Source of the DNA: Baylisascaris procyonis
Taxonomy: Eukaryota > Nematoda > Chromadorea > Rhabditida > Ascarididae
Assembly: GCA_037389465.1 (NCBI GenBank)
Contig: JAZARR010000078.1
Coordinates: 4,586,501 to 4,650,500, forward strand
Length of the DNA stretch: 64,000 nt
Direction: 5' to 3'
Below, one piece after another: positions 15,101 to 29,100 of this stretch. The notes beneath the pieces are model-generated. The model was not told the DNA's origin and ran no database searches. It was given only the letters and a program-made list of their open reading frames with translations. The translations under genes were made by a program, and so were the position numbers. Position 1 is the stretch's first letter; each line of letters opens with the position of its first letter.

Positions 15101-18100
15101 ATCCGACAACTCGACCAAAGTTTGCCAACATCAACGACAGACGTCAGACCGGCAAAACGCTCTTCACCTCTGAAGTGCTGCATTAGAAAATCAGAAGAAG
15201 AGAAAAGAGAGTACAAGAGACGGAGACGAAACGTTGAAACGGTTACGCCAAGCATGAGCGAACTGTGAAATCGCATAGACGAACGCTGCTCGGGGATGCA
15301 TCCATCCGAGTCTCGATGCGTCGCGCTTCTCAGTCCGATTAAGCGCATATTTATCACCGCTAATGATTAATTGCTAAATGAATGGCAAATCCGGCGAGAA
15401 TGCTGGCAATGCCAGCTGCGATAGGCGATGCCTTACGAAGCGGGTGGTCGCAGTGGTGTTAAGTAGATGCATCACAACATCAACACCACTCCACCTCAGC
15501 ACAATATCTACATTAACATATAATGGACAACATAATGAAACAGAAAACTCTGCAACGAGGTATATTAACTTATAGAATCGAGATAAAAACAATAAGTTAT
15601 ATATAAGAACATGGAAGGATTTGATCCCAATTCTCGATTCGATGTACAGGAAAATTTGCAGGTGTTCCACTACGGTATCAAACATTCGACTTCTGTCAAT
15701 CAAGAAACAGCATCGACTCACTCTCCTTTCGCTTCCCTCGACTCGTCTTTAATAATGAGCTTATGCTATTCCCCGCAAACCTTCATCGCATCTTTCATCG
15801 TGGCAATATAAACTGACTTCTTATCGGTTGAGAAAAAGCAACGATGGCAACATGAACAGAAACAGTGCTAGAATGAAAGCAAGCAGGCTGAAAACGTTGT
15901 AAAGTGGCACGGATTACATCACGTAATTAATGGGGAATCAAAGGGGATAATAGAGTGAAATAATCAGAAGAGAAGAGAGGTGGAAATAAGGAGTGAATAG
16001 GTGGTTTAAGAGACGAGAAACGAAGAGAAGAGCGGAGCAGTGTAAGTGACTAGGGGAGAGTAGGAAGTACAGCCGTCAACATGGCAGATGGATGCATATA
16101 GAGCGAAATTTATGCAAATATGCTTCACAAACAAACGCGCATATTGTGCGTTTTCGTTGCAAAAAAATAAGGCAATTTTTGTAGCACAAATTTTAACCTC
16201 CTTGAGTCCCACTTCTGAAGTGCTGAAATATGCAATGCAGCTTTTGCAAAATAATGAAATGACTAATTTAATGCACAGTTACTTAAGTCTTCTACCTCAT
16301 TTCTTATACTTCTATAGCGATGACAGTACAAATACCATAGTAAGCGCTCGCGTCACAATAACAGTAAGATGTTTCAACTCTACTGCTATTCTAAATGATA
16401 AACCCTTAGTTTTTTTGAGGGCTAGCTTTCAGCTTTCCATTATACCGGCTATCTATAACCTCCTTTTGCGTGATAGCACCCAGAAAGAGGCGCAGAATAT
16501 GACTAACTACTTTATACGGTAGCAAAAGAATTAGTCGGGTCATCATGGTCAAGCTAAGCCGTCGTGCACTGACGATAATGCCTCAAGGCAACTTTTTTTG
16601 ATTTCGAATATTAGCGTAACGCACTTAGGAAACAAAGCGGCTGTGGTATCTCCCTCGACAGGGCGGTGATCGCATGTATGGCAGTCGATCACACACTTGC
16701 ACATGGCCTGGCTCGAGTCTACGACGCAAACGGGAAATTATCTTCCGGCTCATTGCACAAATCGGTTTCACAACGCCGAGGCAAGCAGAGAACGACGATG
16801 CACTGCTTGCATCGGCAAGCTGCGCTGCTTTAGAGTTGATGCCGTGTCGTGATTCAGAGCTTTCACAATCCGAATTTCCCATATGGCCACCCAGCGTGAT
16901 CCAACATCACTGCCACACCGATAAGCGGCTTCAAAGCATAGTGCACATATCTCAGTCCAATTAGATTAGCCTAACCAAATCCTTGATACTTTATTCTAAG
17001 TGATTATACTCCATCATATGCACTCCTACGATGACGATTCTCTTCTCTAATCCAACTACCAGTCTGAAATTCAGCCGTTTTAGGAAAGCAAAGTTAGAAA
17101 AAAAGAATCCACCTTTCCAAAAAAAAACTTTTCGGGAGAGCTTTCATTTCCGGTTTTCACAGCAGTTCTGGGGGCCTATTGCATAGACACAAAATTAAGG
17201 ATGACATTTTTCAGCATTTAGATTATAAAAAAAGAAAAATAACTTGACGATATGTTGCATAATAACTGAATGCTGACTATTTAATGAGAGAAATTCATTT
17301 TGCCACCGAAAGAATAACGAAAAATTGGAATTCAAAAATGGAATACGCGCTTCAGCACCGGAGAAACTATCAAACACACTGATAAATGAGTGGAAACGAG
17401 TATAAACTAGTAATATGCTCTTAAGCACAATACAAAACAGGAGGTATAAAGATGTAGACGCAAAACAGTGCAAACATGAAGCTGCGCGGAACAACCTTAG
17501 CATGCTGGTAGTGGGAGCGACGAATGAGTGCGGACATGGTGCGCTTTGGAGGAAGTCGAGTGTGAGCATGTTGTGTGCCTCTTTTGCGTGATCGCGTTTC
17601 TGATCAAAGCTGATATATCTATCTGATTTTGATGCCGTCACGATTGTACATCGTCTCATTGTAGTTGTTTCCCTCTGGCACTGAGGTCATTTCAAACAGT
17701 CTGTTTGTATGTTTTTATTTTATTTCTTATTTTGACATTATTTTTCTGTCGTTTCATAAATGAACTACATACTTAATTGCTCTAATTTCTATACAATTCA
17801 TGCTGAATTTGAAATTTAGTGATGAGGACTGTCGATATTCGATCTTCTTTTTTGATAGTTATTGAATGGCAAACTGAGTGTAAATTAAGTCAAAGGGTTT
17901 TGCGGTTACGGGCAAACAGTGCGAAAAAGTTAGGACACATATTTAATCCATTTCTGTTGGATACTTCATGTGGACGTTGAACCGTACATCGAAAGGTTTC
18001 CAATGACAATGAATAGAACTTCTTCCGTTTTTCTCAAATTTTCGTCTCATGACACTATTTGCTTAGTTTCTCTATTTGCTTCTTAACGAGTTGCAGAATT

Positions 18101-21100
18101 CCAGTTCAGTCATTCCAGTTTTGCGTGTGTAAGCGGTTATCATGTAGCCAGACCTATTCTCTCTTTCAAACATTGTCCGATGAATTGAAGCATTCACGTT
18201 ATGCTTTTCAAAAAAAAAATTTCGGTAGCTGTGAAAAGCTTGTTGAAACAGAAAATATATGTCCATCTACACGTTCTCCAGATCGAGAGGCAAGCTCACA
18301 AACGCAGTCTTCTGAAGGCTGCTGAACCTTAAGAGTTGATGTTTCCATATACTTGATTTTTCCAGCGGTTCTTATTCTTCCTTCAGTTCATTCTGGTTTC
18401 TCCAGTTTTCCGGTTTTCCGGTTCATTGTTCTCATGTTTATGGTCAGTAATGTAATGTTAATTGCTGAATTGATGTGAATGAATTCCAGAAGGCAATTTT
18501 TTCCGCTTCAGTCTTAAACAAGCTACAAAAATAACGTGGTACAGTACCCAACTATGAAACATCATGCATAAAAGATGAATAGATGGTTGAAGTGATAGTT
18601 TAAATGATAAAATGTTGACTTCAAAATGTGTCCAAATAAAATTTTCTAATGTGGTGGGAAATTAGCGTAAATATGTCTTGAATATCGAATGAGATGAATC
18701 CTCTTTGCGGTGATGTTGCATTTTCATGTGCAATATTTTGGAACGTGATGAGCGTTGCATAGTGATCATGTGTGCTCTTGTGCCTCTCTCGCTCCTCCTC
18801 CCTTCTCTTCATCAAATCTTAATAATTCTTACTAGTTCAGCGATTTTTTTTCTTTGTTGTCTTCACTTATTCTTCATTTGGAAATTACTCGAACAAAAGT
18901 TATTCAATCTGGTCGTCTCTTTTTCGTTCTCATATTCTTTAAATTCTTTAATGAGAGAGAAAATCTTAGCTAAGTAATAACTAAAAGAGTAATAACTTTC
19001 TAATGAAATTTTTAGAACAAAAAGACGAATGGTTATTGTTATTTGCTAACTTTGTTTCATTCTTACTCTTCTTCTTTGAAATGTTGTTTCAAAAGAAGAT
19101 AATCAATGAAAATTTAATCGCTTTTCTATGTAGATAATGATTACTGAATAACAGATCAACATATCATAGGATCAGTGAGTGCATATCTTGCACAGATACA
19201 AAGTGATCAAATTGCAGCATGTATTTTTAAAAATAGTCAATTAATAAAGCTCTGAATTATTCAAAGATCTGTCTTTTTTGCTGCTTCGCAAATATGCATG
19301 GGCAAAGTGCATCATGACAACTCCGTTTCCTTGCCTCACAAATGTTTGTAAGTCGGTCCGTTCAACTCGGGAATCAATGAAATGAGAGTCAACAAATTTA
19401 TCGAGATGTAATTTATACTACAGGACCATTGCCATACTAACTTTCGGAATGCTAGATTGGTATTTGAAAGACTTATTGGCAACTTGAAGTTCTTAAAAGT
19501 TTGCGCACATTTTGCACCGTTTAGCTTGCATTTTGTACTGGTTGAGTCGAAAATACGATTCTTCTCGTCTAACGGTTATGCGAAGAGCAGTGCTATAGCT
19601 GAAATACGAATGCATCATCGTGCATTTTGTTTGTTGCCAATTCAGAAAAGCTAGTGTTCTGATGAGAAGAAAAGCATAAGCGCATTACGTAAATATATTT
19701 ATTAAATGCGCTTTCCCATTTGTCATTTTTCACCACTGAAAATTTGTTCATCGATATTTGTGTGCTTAAAACACTAGTATGAATTGAGATGAGAAGCAGC
19801 GAGCAGAATAATTTTGTTGAAAGTCGCGTTTATTATCGCTTTTCGCATGTTTTACTTATACTTCCGGAAAATGTTGATCTTATTAAGCGGAAAGATTCAT
19901 CAGCGTTCACTATATGCTATTTTTTTTGCTACGCCACTATGGTGCCATCGTTTCGCGGTCAGCTTCATGAAAAAATACCATCGCCTCTCATCTATGCACG
20001 CCATGCTGGTCAGAAACACTATTTATGCGTTTGTACGATGCTGCACTTTACTCATTGCATACGTATTTATTCATCAGTAGTTGCATCACATCTTCACTTA
20101 TATTGTCCTGATCGCATATTTATTGACTTCTTAATTTTTGGTGCATTTTTTGCATGATTAGCAATCTTTTATATTCACTCTGGTTGCAATCTACCTGTAT
20201 ATGCAAATAAGTATAGGAACTCATCCACAAAGTGACACATGTTTCATGAAATGCACGCATTCAGTTGAATAACATCTGTGATACTCGCTGTACTTCTCAA
20301 TTTCTTATTTGCATCGTTCTTCGACTGTTACTTATTATATTTGTTGATATGTTCAGTTCATATTGGAGCTCATTATTGCTGGTGTTCAGTGAAGGGTCTA
20401 TGAGTTTGACAATTACTTTGCGGCAAGTTTGACAACTGGTCGAAATCGGTTACGAGGCAAAAGCGTTCATAAATTTTGAAGCGATAATTGACGTGGGTCA
20501 TCGTTTTGAGTTAAGAGAAAGAGGAAAAGAATCGGGGGCATAGCGCTCTTTAGAAGTTGGCGTATCGCCGCTAGAGCGCATCGCCTTGTGGACACATAAG
20601 TTCGACGTGCCTTTTGTTAGTAGTGCCGACTTTTAGCGAAACGTTGAAATGCGTGAAAATCAACAGCACCTTGAGGCGACGAAAATGGTCCATTCCATAC
20701 GCACTTTCCGTAATCAACGATCATTGACCGCACTCCGTCCTCTCCTTTCAGGGACGATCACCTGCAAATGCCGTCGTCACTGTGTCGCATAACTAACGAT
20801 GCCAACTCCTCTAAGCCAACTCGGCTAGCCTTGAACTGGTCAGCGATCTTATGAATAGTCTACCAAATAGGATGCAAGTTAGGGGAACGTTGCTGAACGT
20901 AGCTACTCGACTAGAATCTTATGCGAGAATATTTAGAATCATAGTGAAAAAAGTTCCTCAAAAGCGAATGTCGTTACCTGTGCTCTAAATATAGCGATTC
21001 TGCAGCACCCGTGCGCCAACAGCCATCTGTACGGGACATATTGTTTAAAACTGTTCAAAGTTGGTGTAAAAAAGTTCGATTTATAGCTTTATGAAAGACT

Positions 21101-24100
21101 TGTGCACTGCACGACCAAGATTTGTTTGCAACGAATGTTAAGGAACATATGACAACTCCACGTTTCTCATAGAGTGAAATGTTTTGCTCGTTTTTTTTCG
21201 TTTACTTTAAAAGCACCAGATCGCTTAACGAGTCATTTATGAGCAGATAATCAGCAAATTCTGAGATCGAAGTGGGGCGTCAACGATGAGGGAGTTTCCA
21301 AAAGTGGTCAATTCAGCGTTAGTGACAATTTGCTTTGAGATGATACGCGATCATTGGTGAAGATAAATTGGCATCGGGACAGATATAAGGCGAAAGGGCG
21401 CGCAAGCCGCTTCTCTTGAGGCCTATCCAGACCAATCGGTGCACCACAATAATCGCCTCCAATAATCACCTCATCTTTTGATGTGAGTCGATGTTTACTG
21501 CTTCCCCTGCCATCATTGCGATCCTCTTTGTAAGTGGCTGTCTTCGTCCTGTGAGACCCCTCATCCTCGCCCATCTTTTCAAGCAGTCATTTCCCGTTAT
21601 TCCTAACCTCTGTCCGTCCCCTGTTACCATCCAACCTCACCCCCCCCCCCTTCCCCCTTCACACCGGTGGGGCTTCTTAGCTCATATCTCATCTCTTTAC
21701 GTGGAAGGCACACTTATGGGATGTGAGTAGAAACTTTGAACTGCATTTATACGAATACCATTCGCTTTAGAAAAATAAGAATTTCAAGAAGAAAATATGC
21801 TGCACCTAAAAGTAATAACATTCACCGTAGATGTTATTTCTAGCAGAAGATTACACGAACATGCATGCGAATACACAAAAATTGATATATCAATTGAAAT
21901 CGGAAATGCTTTCTCATCATAGTTTTATCAAAAATGCTCGCTTAGTAATTGAGTGCAATGCGAAAACAATGAATGCTTCGAGCTCGTTTTCCGCTCGCTT
22001 CTAACGTGTTTTTTCTTGCTCGTTGAGCTAACGTTGTGCATAATTTGCTACGATACGCGTCGATGAGACAGACGCCTGGAAAAAAAACGTGGCGGTGTCA
22101 GAATACGGATTACAATGCTACACTTGCTCATCTCACCTTGTTGGGCCTATTCGCGCATTTTCTATGCATCATGCACATAACGCTGCGCACGGTTTTACGT
22201 GCGAAAATGAATTCCCTCAAGCAGGAAAGAAATTCCCATAAGTAGCAAATTTTTGAGGATATTACAGATGCGCTAAATTATATTGCTGTTGGCGTTGGTA
22301 TTCAGCTCGACACCTTGTTAATAAATGCAAAAAAGGCAGCTGAAACTAGTTAGTTGTATTTTATATGGCGATATTGAGAGTTTCTTTTGTAGACGCTTTA
22401 TATCTCTGAGCAGAGCTGCATTGTTATAGAAAAAGTACGAGCATGAAGATGTGGCATGACTAGCAGACGATCGAATCATAGTGTAAGCAAATTTCATTTC
22501 ACTAAAACACTATGACAAGTGTTATGAAGTGTTGTTTTGGAAGAAGTTTTAAAATTGCTTTGGAATAGCAGAAATCTGAATTGAGCTTGAAAGGGAGAAA
22601 AGGTATTTGCAAATACTCATAAATTAAACGCAAGGTTCATTTGAGTACTTGCGCAATCGCATGTCGGTGTAATGGATGCGTAATATTGAACTGTCTTCAA
22701 GGTGATGATAGTTAAACGATATCGTCGATGGTGTCTATGATGCATGAAATTTGTTTAACTGAGAGAATTGCAACATAGAGGTGTGATGCTGCTGGTTGAT
22801 AGCTAAGAAGCGATTTGTGTGCGAATGCCGAAAGAACTGTGCGAAGAGAGCGCATCGCATCGCGATAAGCTTACAAGAAAAGCACCTCGTAATGTAATGT
22901 TTTTGTTGCACTCAACACGATCACGCCGAACAACACCCTTTCAGAAGCTGTAATATTTTGGTTTACGTGCATCCGTAAGGCTGAAAGGTGCACAACTGTG
23001 ATCAACAATATGCTAACGCATATTTTTAATGTTCCCAACCGGCGGACGAAATATGTAATTTTTGCCTTTACTTTCTACGTAATAATCTTCCGATACCTAT
23101 CAACTGTTTCCGACAACAATAATAAAGCATTTCGCATTGTGGGCTAAGGTGGTTAAGTAAACAGTCGGTGAGGGATCGGCCAAATTAATTGGTCGGACTT
23201 GTAGAATCGAAAGCATTTGCTTGCCTTCAACGGCTCCGCCTCAGCTGTTATGAACCTTAGAAAATAGCAACACAATTTAGCTTGTGAATTACACCAGTAA
23301 TTTGTTCGCCTGCGATATGTCCTCGACTAATTCCACAACGAACTTCTGGGATTTTTCCTTCTGAGAGATCCTAGTAGGGAGTTGTTTTCTTTCTAGCTGT
23401 TGAGTTACCGAAATCGCGTAACTAGTGTAGCATTTAACGCTTATAAGGAAGAGTCTGCTTAGTTGAGATGATACCCTGTGGAAGATCAAAAATGTGAAAG
23501 GATAAGTGCGCGAAAGGCGAGCAAATTCGTCTCATTGTCAGAGTGTTTGTGAGGGTGAGCCGGACACAGCACTTGATTTGCGGCCTATTCCATGGGGATA
23601 ATCGCTTATCGCTTTACCACCACACTGCCACGCACACTTATACGCTCAAAGAAAAGCGTCCTTTCACGTTACGTGAAACATCCATTGAGTTAAGGGATTG
23701 CGTCGGCATCCCATCCATATAGACGTTCATTAGCAGTATCCGCGCATTGCTAAATCCAAGCATTGGAATTGTGTCTATGTGAATGCGACGTTAACTTAAC
23801 AGTGGTTGAAAGGTGGTTGAAATACGTCAGCGAAGTGACAAAAAAGCATTTACTGTTACCACCGTTTTCTAGACATTTATCAATATGGCGTTTATGTAAA
23901 TAATAGTAAAGAATAACTATAACGATGGTTAACGATCTTGGAAACGGTTGCTTTGGCCATATTACTTACCGTATCTCTCTATCAAGTTGTGGCTCACCAT
24001 CATATGTGCCTTAAATTAATGTAATCCCATATGGGATCGTTTTAGACCGCACATGAAAATTTCATCTTTTAGTGTGCATCTTGCGTAGTGGTGAAGAGTA

Positions 24101-25787
24101 ATTTTGAACTTGTGTCACTTTGCCTCGCCATCTGTGATGAGTTTCTACTTCATATTACAACAGAATTCATATAAACGGCAAATTCATGTAAATTCATAAA
24201 TATTAAGGATTTGCATTAGTCGTATAATCACTCTATTTTTCGACATTTTGCGTTTTTGAAATATTGTCGAGCACAAAAAGATAGAAATTCTCATCAAATA
24301 ATATTACTGATTGCACATCGCGTATGAATTTACTTTGCAGTCATTACATCAACTAGTTCATAATATGACTATATCGTTTCATTCAATACTCAAAAAAAAA
24401 AACAAAACAAAACAAATTTTGCAGGTGCGTTTAATGCAGATCAATATGAGGCATTTTCACACTTCTAACTCACGTACACGCGCATCATATGCGTTCCGTT
24501 AACTGAAGAGAACAGCCCAGAGCAGCAATTATGAAAACTACATTTTCAACAATAATCTAAGGTTATTACAAGTAATATATGTCGCATATGACTAATGAAG
24601 CACATATTTCCAGTGGTTTACTGGAGAAGTCGACATAATTGTTTTCTGAACTTTTTCTTCCACAAACCCGGATGATTTAATTTTGAGAAGCTTTTATTAA
24701 AACAATCACCAGAACGTTCTCATTTCAAAAGTTGTTGTGGAGCAAACATATAACGTGAAACTAATATAACGTTACCTTTGAAAGTCTCAGATCACATTTT
24801 GTTTCGGTTGGCAGAAGCTCTTTGTCTATTCAGCTAAGAAGAAGAAGGCATTATAACAAAAATGTTGCATCATTCGTTCTTGATTTTTACTATTATCAGT
24901 AGCATATTCACGTAAGCGATTGCAGATATCTGCATGCATAAAACTTTGGGGTTTGACAGTAGCTGCAGTTGAGCTCTTTTTTTCAAGAAGAAACATCCTG
25001 TCATTATAGAAGTGATATATCTTTAAAAAGAAGTTCTGCAAGTAAAAAAGTCAGTGGATTTTTGTATTCGTATTAGAAGTTTATTGGTTGATAAGTAAGT
25101 GGGCTGGTGATATAACTAAACCACTTAGACTCGTTGAGAGAGTGTTCGATACGCAGGCCGACACAAAGCACATCGATGCTGCCGATAAGCCTGAATGATC
25201 GAGTGCGAGTAGAGAGGCAACTGCTTACGAGGTGATAATATTTCAAAAAGCGCACCATCTCGACAAGAAATCTACGGTGATGATTACTTGCCACAAAGTT
25301 GAAGTTTATGGATGTCTTGCAGCTTCCGCTTTTTACAAATCCATATGCCAGTTGTCATAAATCAACTGCGTCGATAGGGCGTGCGAATTTTTTTGAAAAT
25401 CATTTCCTTTGCAACAACGTGTCCAAATGGATACCTGGAAGAATCCTGAATTACTTCAGGTATACTGCAGTACCTGGACTTCGAGGAGGTGTATTTTCGA
25501 AGATTCAACTTGATAATTGCGCAACCGCTGCATCTTTTCATAGTTTCAAATTTCAGTTGACAAAGGTCTGCTTAATTTGACACATTGCATGCAAAGACTT
25601 CTTAATATACAGTAGAATTAGAGGAGGAGATTCACTTCAGGTTATTATTAGGCCCTAAACTTTTGCATTATAGAATTGGAAAAGCTACAGCTTAATAGCG
25701 ATTGAGTTGACGCACTTCATAAGACAGAGATGGCTAAAGAAGGAGGAAGTACGAAAGAGAAATTAACAAATGAAGAGAGGCAGGGAA
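9190..25787. other. No supported gene; intergenic DNA with purine tracts and unrecognised open frames
   Basis: The longest open frames are 16088-16522 (+, 144 codons), 9755-10174 (-, 139) and 13725-14132 (+, 135); none shows a domain or splice context I recognise. A minus-strand frame at 21308-21574 reads in a protein-like, hydrophilic way (start MGEDEGSHRTKTATYKEDR) but has no supporting signal. Purine-rich tracts lie at 10395-10456 and 15957-16040, and an 11-C run at 21640-21650. Confidence 0.55.
23597..23610. promoter_or_regulatory. Second inverted GATA pair, GATAATCGCTTATC
   Basis: GATAA and TTATC face each other with a 4-bp gap, the same arrangement as at 26,130 and sharing CGCTTATCG. 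It lies 6.9 kb upstream of the elt-1 start. GATA-like motifs are common in AT-rich DNA, so the call rests on the paired layout. Confidence 0.25.
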
Positions 25788-25945
25788 AGAAGGTCCGCAC
25801 TTCTGATTGGAGAAAGAGGGTGCGGCGGGCGGAGTTTACGTCAGCTAGGCTCCTCCTCTGATGGGCCTCGCAGAGAGTGCGGTCACCGTGAGTTACCCCG
25901 CCCCCGGGCTGCTGCCCTCGTCACATATGCCTCCCCCTCGGCGTT
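25788..25945. promoter_or_regulatory. GC-rich island upstream of elt-1, possible promoter or enhancer
   Basis: A short block that looks, by eye, far richer in G and C than its surroundings, holding GTGCGGCGGGCGG, a GC-box-like CCCCGCCCCCGGG near 25896-25908 and the dyad TCAC-C-GTGA. It lies about 4.6 kb upstream of the elt-1 ATG and about 200 bp before an inverted GATA pair. It overlaps an unrecognised open frame (25770-26096), so a first exon is an alternative. Regulatory function is inferred from composition and position only. Confidence 0.3.
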
Positions 25946-26129
25946 GACTACGTGTTGTGCTTGTGTTCATGGGTTCCTGTTTCATTTTACTCACTTCACT
26001 TCCGCTAGTAGTTGGCTAACTGTTTTTCGGCTAAATAGATTCGCTCCGAATTGGCGGCTGGCAGTTCGACACCGCAACAGCTGCTTGTTATGTTGAACTG
26101 TCCTCAAACCACTTCCGTCAGTGCAGAAG

Positions 26130-26145
26130 CGATAAGCGCTTATCG
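26130..26145. promoter_or_regulatory. Palindromic double GATA site CGATAAGCGCTTATCG
   Basis: A perfect 16-bp palindrome with two GATAAG cores pointing inward. A further TTATCT (AGATAA on the other strand) follows at 26163-26168. GATA C-fingers recognise such cores and paired sites can bind two-finger proteins more tightly. It lies 4.3 kb upstream of a two-finger GATA gene, so autoregulation is a reasonable but untested idea. Confidence 0.4.
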
Positions 26146-29100
26146 TTTCTATTTGTCGCTGATTATCTACATAGATTATGTTTCCTCCCTCCTTCTCGTA
26201 TGTGACAATGCATTTCTCATTTATCCGGGTGTCATAGACACATCATACCCGTGTATGGCGTCTAGTGCTCGTAGCAGCGCAAGAACTTAGTTAGCTGGCA
26301 GCAGATGAATGCGGATTGAAACAGCTGGCAGTAATCAGTTAGATCACTCACATCACGCTTCAGGTGAAGTTTATGGTCCCCAACACAGAGCCTCCTGCCT
26401 TCCTTGGGATTTTCAACATTGTTGTCGGTTGTTTTGCAGCCAGTCTTCGTGAAAACACTATCAAAAACTCACAAATGCTCGAAGAAATATATCACTAAAG
26501 GCTTAATCTTATGTGCGCTATTTTGAATAATATGCCTCAAAGAAGTAATTGCTAATATCCATATTTATGGTACAGGTATAGGATAACATAAAAGGCGCTT
26601 TTACTCTGAAGCTGAGATGGTTAGCCTTAAATCAGGCACTAAAGCAATCGAATGTATTCTATGATGAAAAAGCATTTTTCGATTTCTTTGAATGTTCTTT
26701 TTCTTTGCTTACAATGATCGACCAAAGAAAGAGCAAATCTTAGTTTTACAAAAACTAACAATCTTATGGAAAAGAAATTAAGTTAGTAATGCCGTAATAT
26801 TTTCATATGTGAAAGATAGGTTTTTTTGTAAAACTTGAAATATAGACGAACTTATAGTGTGAGAATGATAATTTAGTATTACAAATGAAATCAAAATAGT
26901 GCAAAAATTTCCACTTAAAGCAGATGAGAGCAATATACCAGCCAATCTGATCGCATTCGCTATTCAGGAATATTCTTTTGAGGGCTACATAGCCAAATTC
27001 CATTTTTAACTTAACGTAGATTTTAATTCAATTAAAACTTTTTTGCATTGAATTTTTCTTCTCAATCGACTACTTATCTAAGGTCAGAACTTAATTACCC
27101 AATGAAAACCTCTTAATTTTATAGCTAGATGCATTTTTCGCATTTTCTACCTTTCTTTTTAAAATAGTGATTTTCCCGAATTCATGAATCACTTATCACA
27201 TATATAAACATGTCGGTTTGACACCGAGAACACAGTTGGTTAGATATGTGTTTGTTATGAGACAAGCTCTTCGTCACTTTTCATCTAAATTGAAATATTC
27301 ATGGAATGAATCGAAATTCAAGGTGGAAATTATCGATGCATAGTAATACTTTCTCTTCGCTCGTAACTCATCTAGGAATTTTATTAAGCTTAGAAGCGTT
27401 AACGCACCTTAGTGTTTTCTTACTCCTTTTAATCCCTCGAAACCATCCACACCCTCTGAAGATAGGTTGCAATTCTGCGGGGTGCATTATGGTGATGCTA
27501 TTTTTGTGTATATGTTTTTAAATTGAGCGCTTAACTACCAGCAACCTTGTTAGGCCAAATCCAGCTTCAGTTGAAAGATCAGAAACGTTACCGCGCCCAA
27601 ATTTTGTGCAATTACTTGCCATGATCAAATTGCACTCAGTGAAAGCGAGATGGTATTACTTTTGATTTGTGAAGTCTTCAGGGAGTGGTATATTTGCCTT
27701 ACCCTAAGTAGCTATCGAACCTTTGGGTTTTTGAGAACAAAATAGCATATTTATTAATGGTTTACAATGTCTGCTTTCGAAGCTACTTTTTCTAAACTGT
27801 ATTGCTGCAATCATTGTCGTTTTCTGAATAAACTTTTGCTTTCATTTTCTATTTAAAGCATCATCAAGACGAGGTTCACTGATTTGGTACTAAACAGCAT
27901 TCCCAAATATGCTCTTTGTGCAGTTATTTGACTTTACAAATATATATTTGCTTATAGATTGTTAAGATTTAATACCTCCAAAATATGTCACTTATATGCG
28001 CCGTATGTCAACAAAGAGAGCGCTCGTAAATTATTGCTACGTTGCTCGGTGGAGGCGTCAGTTAGAGAGTGTCCCACATGAACCCTCAGACAACAGTTCC
28101 GAATAAGGTGAAATCCACATTGTCCACAACACTTTTTAAATGTCTCTCCAAAGATGTTTCATAATATACAACCATCGATGAGAATGTATTTCGCTTGATG
28201 GCTTCAAAGCATGCTTGTCCTGTTGTGATAAAAAGTAATTACTATAAATGAAACGTTGTGAGAAAGTAATTATTTTCAGCCAAAAAAGCACTAACCATAG
28301 ATGTGACTTTATCATTTCCTCTGAAATCTCATTGCGTTATCGTACTCTGAAGTCTAAAAGTCTAGAACAGCAACGGGGATTGAAAATCATTAAGAATTAT
28401 CAAATGCCTATAAATGTGCACCAAAAGAGATTTACCGTTCACATATTCAATCGAAACGACGAATACGTTGATTACACTGGGCAATGCCAAAAATAAAATT
28501 AGTGTAATGTTCGTGTTAAGAAAAGACTCGTATTTGAAATCAAAATGCACTGAAATAACTCGTTCGTGGGATTAATATAGACTGAGATAAAATATGAGAC
28601 TGATATTCAAGGTATTCACTGAAACAAACAACTGATCGTTTTTTGAAAGGATGGCGAGGAGTTGTTGTCAAGAATTTGTCGGTTTTTAAAGCAATATCAA
28701 CAAGAAATTGGGCTAGATTACTACTATTCAATAATGCCATTAAACTTTTCGGTGTAAAATGTCGATTTAAAATGATATAAAGATCATTTAGTGAGGTCAT
28801 GATTGACTAGTAGGGATATGGATAGATCAAACCATACGATTTGTGTGAAACAAAAAAAAAAGTGTGATTACGTGCATTCACACGTGCTCTTAAAGCAGTT
28901 GGCATCGTTTTCGATTGCGCAGTCGGCTTGCTAGGCGCATCAATCATGCTGGATAAGATTCACCGCCAAGGTGGGTGCTTTCGTTTCGCATTCCATTGCT
29001 TCTTCGTCCTGACCTCAATGGCCGTGCTATCAAATCACATTTCACTTCCTTCTAGCAATCCTGTGTCAAGATTAAGCCTTTATTCGTCTGCAGGTCAAGT

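Noticed and set aside
16088..16522. 144-codon plus-strand frame
   Set aside because: Longest intergenic frame in the first 30 kb but AT-rich, unrecognised and without splice signals; about one such frame is expected by chance in this much DNA.
24024..24037. Perfect 14-bp palindrome ATCCCATATGGGAT, considered as a CArG/SRF box
   Set aside because: The spacing between CC and GG does not match CC(A/T)6GG; isolated palindromes of this size are expected.
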